Shown piece by piece: positions 31,739-36,340 of a stretch of 36,340 nucleotides of DNA. Source of the stretch: an uncultured Capnocytophaga sp. (GTDB taxonomy: Bacteria > Bacteroidota > Bacteroidia > Flavobacteriales > Flavobacteriaceae); contig CAJPPS010000001.1 of assembly GCA_905372595.1 (NCBI GenBank), forward strand, positions 1-36,340, given 5' to 3'. The notes beneath the pieces were generated by a model. That model was given only the letters and a program-made list of their open reading frames with translations. It made no database searches and was not told where the DNA came from. A program made the translations under genes and the position numbers. How positions within the stretch are numbered: the first letter of the stretch is position 1; each line of letters begins with the position of its first letter.

Positions 31739-34700
31739 TTAAAGTCCTATTCGGAGAGTGAAAATGATTCGTTTGGGAGAGATGGGGGTATATCCATTGG
31801 CTAGATAGTCAGGATCATCTCCATTGAGCTTCTTATCGGCATAGAGTAAGGCTACATTAGTAGCTTGTAACTTAAGACTAAGCTGACGAATACGGCTATT
31901 CTGTAAAAATTCCCTATCAAAGGTATATCCTAAGGAAATCTCTTTCAGGCGAATATTATCTCCCTTGGCGATACGTACATCGGAATAATCATAGGTAAGA
32001 TATGCCTGAGTTACATTCTTCCATCCTCCATATATTTTCTCATACATATAAGTTGTGTAAAGGCGAGGAATATTTGTTTTTTGTTCATCTCCTGCATATT
32101 GCCAACGGTTATTGAGCTCGCGGGGAGCTGAGGTGTAGTCATTATAGACATCGCTTACCCTCCTGAGTCGTACTACATTTCCATAAGAATAAGTGAATAC
32201 TACCCCTAAAGAAATTCCCTTATAATTAAAGGTATTGGTAAAACTTCCCTTATCAGTAGGAATGAGGGTTCCTGAATATTTTAGGAAATCCACATTCTGG
32301 CTATCAAAGCGAATATTACTAATAGTCGTATTACCATCGGCATCTTGGAAAGTAGGAAGCCCTTTATTATTAAGCCCATTAAAAGGTACTGAGAAAAGGG
32401 ATTTCAAGGGGTATCCTTCCTTAGCAAACCCTCCTGGTGAGGTAGCATCGGAAGAATTATACCCTACCATATCAGAGATATTGGGACTGGTAAGGAGCTT
32501 AGTCACCTCATTCTTGGCTCGAGAATAAACAAAGGAGGTTCTCCAAGAGAAATCCCCTCGCTGGATATTAGTGGTTTCCAAACCTAATTCAAGCCCTCGG
32601 ATACGCATTTCAGCCATATTCCCTTTCTTAACAATATTTCCTCCCAATCCTTGAGTAATAATATCACCTATAAGGTCATAACTCCTACGATTGAACCAGT
32701 CTATAGAGATATTTATACGATCATCGAAGAGACCAAAAGCTGTTCCCAGGTTCAGTTCCTGATTTTTCTCATAGGTAAGGTTATGGTTAGCTTCATTACT
32801 AATGCGAAGTCCTATCTCCTGCTGAGAGGAATTTTTCCAAGGACGCGAAGTATAGATTTGAGAAAGAGAGTTGCTCACCGAAGGAGCTACTGCAGTTACT
32901 CCGAAGGAACCATATAAGCTCCAGTGAGAAAGAGGACTGAGATGCTTGAAGAAATTTTCTTGAGAGAGATCCCAACTGAGTCCTGTATTCCAAGTAGGCA
33001 TCCAACGAATATAACGGGACTCACCAAACTGATTAGAAGCATCATAACGCAAAGTTCCTGTAAAAGTATAGCGGTTCTTGAATGTATAAGACGCATTTCC
33101 AAAGAAAGCCTGATAATTACTAATCGTATTATTGATTGCATAATACTTAGTGGCATCTTCTTCTTGGAATTTTTTGAATAACAGATAGTTATAGGTTCCA
33201 TAATTCCCAGAGTTATAGAGGATTCCATAGTTTCTATTCACATCATTGGTATAACGAGCGTTATCCATATCAAATCCTCCAAATAAAGATACCAAGTGTA
33301 AGCCGTCTCTAAAGGAGTCATTATAGTTAAGGGTAGCCTTAAAGCTATTAGCTTGTTCTGTGTTTTCTGTTTTTATACGAATACCCCCCTGAGTAAGTAC
33401 CGGAATAGGTTGCGCAAAAGGATCATTGGGGTCTTTGTAAAGATAAGAATTATTATTTCTTACAATAGCATTGGGTATATAACGATAGGAAAGAGCTTCA
33501 TTGGAGTTTTCTGTCTTTTCTTGGTTATATATAGAAGACTGGTAACGGATGGCTCCCATTACTACAGCCTCAAGCTTAGGAGTAATCTTCCAAGAGAGTT
33601 GTGCTTGGAGGCGCAAGGTGGCTATATCGGTATCCATATACGCATTCTCAATCTCATTGAAGATATTATAAGGCGTATAACGATGGGTATAGTATGCTTT
33701 AGGATCAAGGGTGCGAGAACGATTTAGTGCATACTTATAAAGTGAGCCTGTAGAGGAAATATAAGGAGAGGTTTCATCACGATAGGACAAGTCAGTAATA
33801 ACATTCAGAGAAATTACCTTAGATAGGTTATAAATGGCATTGAGGTTCCCTGCATACTGAGCTAGCTTGCTCCCTTTTGTCCATCCTGGATCAGAGAGAA
33901 GGCTCAAGGAGGCATAATAAGAGGATTTCTCACTTCCTGAAGAAAATGAAAGTGTATGGTTCTGCATAATACTTGTTTGGAAAAGTTGCTTAAACCAGTC
34001 AGTATTTCTGCGTTCAGCAGCTTGCATATAAGCTAGTCGTCCTTGAGCTGTATTGGGAACAACAGAGTTACCTTGTGCATCGAGGGTATTATAGAGCTCA
34101 TACATCTTACCCATCACCCCTTTATCGGAAGAAAAGACCATATCATCTGCCTTAAAATGCCCTCCCTGTAGAAGTTCTTGAATAACAGACATTTGGTCTT
34201 TAGAATTCATTATATTATACTCTCCATAAGTAGGAATCAAGCGAAAAGTAGATTCGTTGGTATAGGTAAAAGAGCTACTTCCGGCAGTCCCCTTTTTGGT
34301 AGTAATCACCACTACCCCGGCGATGGCTCGAGGTCCATAGATGGCTGTTGCAGAAGCATCCTTAAGGACGTTAAAGCTCTCAATACTCTCAGCTGTAAGC
34401 CCTGGTATTGCTGAAGCAATGAGCATCTTGGCATCATCAGAGACAAGCTCCTCAGGCTTTAGGCTGATATCGTCCTGAAGAATCACTCCATTAAGCACCC
34501 AGAGAGGTTTTACTTCTTTTGCAATGGAAGTTTGCCCCCTTGTATTGGTATTCATAGGAGTATTCTTCTCTTTTTTCTCTGGGGTAGTTGTAGTTACTTT
34601 GTCTCCTTCCATAATAAGGTCCAGTACCGTTGTGGTAGGAGTTACCTCATAGGATTTCATTCCTTGTAAAGAAAAAATAAGGGTATCTCCCTTTGTAATC

Positions 34701-34900
34701 TCTATAGAGTACTGCCCACTGAAATCGGTAACAGTACTATGAGAGGTATTCTTCACACTGATGAGTACCCCCACAAGAGGCTTAGCATTGGCATCCTTCA
34801 CTATCCCCGTGAGAGTTTGCCTCTGTTGAGCTAAGGAGATATTTCCCATACTTAGGCAAAGAAATAACCCTAGCAGAAACTTGATTTTCAATATATTCAT
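31739..34900 (-). CDS. SusC/RagA-family TonB-linked outer-membrane transporter, short plug (copy 1)
   Basis: 1053 residues from the ATG at 34900 (MNILKIKFLLGLFLCLS). The frame is open further upstream to 34990, but that extension would cover the promoter and lacks a signal peptide, whereas 34900 gives a clean signal ending at SLA before QQRQ. Domains: carboxypeptidase-regulatory-like at about 27-98; Thr/Lys/Glu-rich linker (TTTTPEKKEKNTP); reduced plug at about 116-203 with MNTNTRGQTSI, KPLWVLNGVILQD, AIPGLTAESIES and LKDASATAIYG; then the barrel, ending RIIFTLRIGL. There is no VVVTGYG-type segment. It is the first gene of operon copy 1. The closest relative in the window is copy 3 (for example QDQMSVIQEL versus KDQMSVIQEL and the long NHTLSFSSGS block). 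Confidence 0.95.
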   Translation of the reverse strand: MNILKIKFLLGLFLCLSMGNISLAQQRQTLTGIVKDANAKPLVGVLISVKNTSHSTVTDFSGQYSIEITKGDTLIFSLQGMKSYEVTPTTTVLDLIMEGDKVTTTTPEKKEKNTPMNTNTRGQTSIAKEVKPLWVLNGVILQDDISLKPEELVSDDAKMLIASAIPGLTAESIESFNVLKDASATAIYGPRAIAGVVVITTKKGTAGSSSFTYTNESTFRLIPTYGEYNIMNSKDQMSVIQELLQGGHFKADDMVFSSDKGVMGKMYELYNTLDAQGNSVVPNTAQGRLAYMQAAERRNTDWFKQLFQTSIMQNHTLSFSSGSEKSSYYASLSLLSDPGWTKGSKLAQYAGNLNAIYNLSKVISLNVITDLSYRDETSPYISSTGSLYKYALNRSRTLDPKAYYTHRYTPYNIFNEIENAYMDTDIATLRLQAQLSWKITPKLEAVVMGAIRYQSSIYNQEKTENSNEALSYRYIPNAIVRNNNSYLYKDPNDPFAQPIPVLTQGGIRIKTENTEQANSFKATLNYNDSFRDGLHLVSLFGGFDMDNARYTNDVNRNYGILYNSGNYGTYNYLLFKKFQEEDATKYYAINNTISNYQAFFGNASYTFKNRYTFTGTLRYDASNQFGESRYIRWMPTWNTGLSWDLSQENFFKHLSPLSHWSLYGSFGVTAVAPSVSNSLSQIYTSRPWKNSSQQEIGLRISNEANHNLTYEKNQELNLGTAFGLFDDRINISIDWFNRRSYDLIGDIITQGLGGNIVKKGNMAEMRIRGLELGLETTNIQRGDFSWRTSFVYSRAKNEVTKLLTSPNISDMVGYNSSDATSPGGFAKEGYPLKSLFSVPFNGLNNKGLPTFQDADGNTTISNIRFDSQNVDFLKYSGTLIPTDKGSFTNTFNYKGISLGVVFTYSYGNVVRLRRVSDVYNDYTSAPRELNNRWQYAGDEQKTNIPRLYTTYMYEKIYGGWKNVTQAYLTYDYSDVRIAKGDNIRLKEISLGYTFDREFLQNSRIRQLSLKLQATNVALLYADKKLNGDDPDYLANGYTPISPKRIIFTLRIGL

Positions 34901-34964
34901 ATCCTTAATTATAAGCACAATAATCCTTTCTATGAGGCTTATAGAAGAGCTCTCATAAATAGAG

Positions 34965-35006
34965 CAAATATACAAAAAAAGAATTATCATACATATTCTT
35001 TAATTG
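34965..35006 (-). promoter_or_regulatory. Promoter of operon copy 1
   Basis: On the minus strand: CAATTAAAGAATA (34994-35006), 21 bases, then the -7 element TATATTTG (34965-34972), 65 nt before the ATG. The upstream A-rich element matches the copy 2/3 element at 8 of 13 positions at the same spacing. As in copy 3, a run of T's ending in G stands directly before the -7 element. Confidence 0.55.
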
Positions 35007-35100
35007 TATTTTAACTAAAATGCTGTTTAATTAAAAAAATGAAGTCTTGGCAGCCTTAAAATTACAGATTTTTAAATCTTTTATTAGTAGAAAAAAACTA

Positions 35101-36015
35101 TTAATTATCCGATTTTTTGAGCTTTAGTAGGGAAGCATTCAGCTCAAATCCCAGAAGAAGAATGGTAGCATTGAGCCATATATATAATAGGAAGATGAGC
35201 AAAGCCCCTATAGACCCATACAGCTGATTATAGCGAGCAAAATGTTCTATATAAATCCCAAAACCATAGGTAGTAAGAATAAAAAGCAACAAAGTGAGCA
35301 ATGAACCTGCCGAAAAGAAACGATTTCCTTTCTCAGGAGTACCAAAATGGAAAAGAATAGAAACGCATAGGTAGGTTACTAGAATAAAAAACACCTTCTT
35401 AATCAGAGGAACCAGCCATTCCATTTGCTCAAATAAGGGCAATATCCCCAAACTGCGAACATACTCAAAGGCAAGCCAGAGAATCACTGAGAAAAGCAAT
35501 ACGAAGACCAAAAGCATAGCCACTCCCATTGAAATAAAATATTGCTGAATAACGCCACGAGTTTGTTCTATATGATAAGAGGTTTCAAAGCCTCCAAAAA
35601 CTGCGTTAATACCATTGGTAGTCAAAAAAATGGAAAGAATGAATACTGTAGAGAGTAAACCTGCTCGCTTTTTACTAGCAATATCCACGAAGATATCTTC
35701 AAAAAAAGAATGCGTCCCTGGAGGTAGGAGATTATCAATAAATACCCAAAAATCATTCTGAAAGTCCTCAATAGGAATATAAGGAATCAGATTCAGTACC
35801 ACCAGTAAAAAAGGAAATATAGCTACAAAAAAACTATAGGAAATAGCACTTGCCCTATAAGTAAGGGCACCCCTAACAATCCCTATTGTATAGAGTACAA
35901 GGAGGTCATAGAGAGAAAAAGCCTGCTTTTTCCCCAAGGGAATCTGCTTAAAAAAATAAACTAATTTCTCTATCAAAGGAAGCGATTCTATATAGTCTTT
36001 CAGAGTTTTAGCCAT
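35101..36015 (-). CDS. YihY/BrkB (UPF0761) family inner-membrane protein
   Basis: 304 residues with about six hydrophobic helices. Family hallmarks: ALTYRASAISYSFFVAIFPFLL early in the protein (the ASAISY-x-F...FP-F-L segment), LSTVFILSIFLTTNGINAVF in the middle, and FARYNQLYGSIGALLIFLLYIWL with the Y-x-[ST]-[IL]-G motif near the end. YihY-type proteins are widespread membrane proteins; the old tRNA-processing (RNase BN) and serum-resistance (BrkB) labels are not reliable guides to function. The ATG at 36015 is well placed before MAKTLKDYI. It lies 104 nt downstream of the small membrane protein gene, with a 26-bp palindrome in between. Confidence 0.9.
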   Translation of the reverse strand: MAKTLKDYIESLPLIEKLVYFFKQIPLGKKQAFSLYDLLVLYTIGIVRGALTYRASAISYSFFVAIFPFLLVVLNLIPYIPIEDFQNDFWVFIDNLLPPGTHSFFEDIFVDIASKKRAGLLSTVFILSIFLTTNGINAVFGGFETSYHIEQTRGVIQQYFISMGVAMLLVFVLLFSVILWLAFEYVRSLGILPLFEQMEWLVPLIKKVFFILVTYLCVSILFHFGTPEKGNRFFSAGSLLTLLLFILTTYGFGIYIEHFARYNQLYGSIGALLIFLLYIWLNATILLLGFELNASLLKLKKSDN

Positions 36016-36052
36016 TCATAAATTATTTGTTATACAGATATGAAAAGAACTC

Positions 36053-36078
36053 TTACAAAAGTATCAATACTTCTGTAA
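36053..36078. repeat. Near-perfect 26-bp palindrome
   Basis: TTACA-x-AAGTAT-xx-ATACTT-x-TGTAA, symmetric at all but one pair of arm positions plus the two centre bases. It overlaps a TACTTTTG -7-like element (36056-36063, minus strand) upstream of the YihY gene. It may be an operator or a terminator of the gene at 36120; on the minus strand it is followed by GAGTTCTTTTC, a poor U-tract. Confidence 0.55.
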
Positions 36079-36119
36079 AAGTAGCTTTCTATTTCCTATT
36101 GTAAGCAAAGGTAATCTTA

Positions 36120-36305
36120 CTAAGCCTGTTGCTTATGAAGCTTTCTCTCAGCTCGTTTCTCTTTGATACGCTCTATAATGGAACCAAAGAGCCAATAAGG
36201 AACCACATAGGTAAGAAGGAATATCATCAGCCAGAATCCCATTGTAGCCACTCCTAAGAAAGCTAGAAAGCCCAAATATTCTTGGAAAGAAAAATCTACT
36301 TGCAT
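36120..36305 (-). CDS. Small membrane protein, function unknown
   Basis: 61 residues from the ATG at 36305. One long hydrophobic stretch, about residues 11-42 (LGFLAFLGVATMGFWLMIFL then LTYVVPYWLFG), may form one or two membrane helices, followed by a very basic tail (ERIKEKRAERKLHKQQA). The frame is open ten codons upstream, but the -7 element at 36325-36332 lies within that extension, so MQVDFSFQEYLG is the better start. No family recognised. Support for real coding is the promoter, the hydrophobic pattern and the position in a tidy gap. It could be cotranscribed with the YihY gene. Confidence 0.6.
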   Translation of the reverse strand: MQVDFSFQEYLGFLAFLGVATMGFWLMIFLLTYVVPYWLFGSIIERIKEKRAERKLHKQQA

Positions 36306-36324
36306 ATTGTTGTTTTTAGTGAGG

Positions 36325-36332
36325 CAAAGATA
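36325..36332 (-). promoter_or_regulatory. -7 element of the small membrane protein gene
   Basis: Minus strand TATCTTTG, an exact TAnnTTTG match, identical to the rpoB -7 element. The -33 position would fall outside the window. The leader would be about 15-20 nt. Confidence 0.55.
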
Positions 36333-36340
36333 CAATCTTT

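Larger units (their letters stand above)
12555..34900 (-). repeat. Tandem array of three SusC-SusD-metallohydrolase-DUF4302 operons
   Basis: Three consecutive four-gene units in the same order and on the same strand: copy 1 at 27667-34900, copy 2 at 20099-27365, copy 3 at 12555-19777. They are separated only by about 300-bp gaps that hold a terminator and a promoter. The proteins of each family share long identical blocks, while the DNA differs at many synonymous positions, so the duplications are old. Copies 1 and 3 are closest to each other in all four genes; copy 2 is the outlier. Confidence 0.9.

Noticed and set aside
12555..34900. Recent duplication or gene conversion between the operons
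   Set aside because: Even where the proteins are identical (plug motif, LQCRRILTLGxGLRW), the DNA differs at many third positions, so there are no long identical DNA tracts. The copies are old.
34901..34990. N-terminal extension of SusC copy 1
   Set aside because: The extension would overlap the -7 element at 34965-34972 and has no signal peptide at its start. The internal ATG at 34900 gives a standard signal peptide like those of copies 2 and 3.
35067..35080. AGATTT/AAATCT inverted repeat as terminator of the YihY gene
   Set aside because: It is a six-pair, all-weak stem with a two-base loop in AT-rich sequence, too weak to support a terminator call.

Overview
The window comes from a low-GC member of the Bacteroidota, most likely a flavobacterium close to Capnocytophaga. 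The evidence is a Bacteroidota-type RpoB, three SusC/SusD pairs, many lipoproteins, -7 promoter elements of the form TAnnTTTG, almost no Shine-Dalgarno sites, and single-gene families typical of flavobacteria (DUF4476, an FKBP lipoprotein, an HDAC-like deacetylase, YihY). The genus is an inference from gene content. There are no rRNA, tRNA, CRISPR, IS or phage genes.

Left part (1-12.4 kb), housekeeping and hypothetical genes. rpoB (minus strand) has its own TTTG-N20-TATCTTTG promoter and is not preceded by the usual rplKAJL genes. Upstream are a secreted protein with YD-like repeats and a SMI1/KNR4-like cytosolic protein. Then comes a minus-strand operon: FKBP-type prolyl isomerase lipoprotein, phosphatidylserine synthase (pssA) and a DUF4476 secreted protein. 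Diverging from it is a plus-strand operon: S4 RNA-binding protein, PRPP-binding phosphoribosyltransferase and a multi-pass membrane protein. This meets a UbiA-family prenyltransferase tail to tail with no base between the stop codons. An HDAC-family deacetylase and a DUF805 membrane protein follow.

Centre and right (12.5-34.9 kb), the main feature. Three tandem copies of one four-gene operon lie on the minus strand, each in the order SusC-like transporter, SusD-like lipoprotein, HExxH zinc-metallohydrolase lipoprotein, DUF4302 lipoprotein. Each copy has its own promoter and its own hairpin terminator. No glycosidase, sulfatase, sigma/anti-sigma pair or hybrid two-component regulator is present. 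The three SusC proteins share an unusual plug: the first half, including the usual VVVTGYG-type segment, is missing, and a block with the motif IPGLTAESIES is inserted before the LKDASATA motif. The promoters share a -7 element and an A-rich element exactly 21 nt upstream, but lack the TTTG seen at other promoters here. Copies 1 (right) and 3 (left) resemble each other most; copy 2 (middle) is the most divergent. The likely picture is surface lipoproteins that bind and hydrolyse a substrate (perhaps protein or peptide) and pass it to a SusCD importer. The substrates are unknown and probably differ between copies.

Right edge (35.1-36.3 kb): a YihY/BrkB-family membrane protein and a small membrane protein, separated by a near-perfect 26-bp palindrome.
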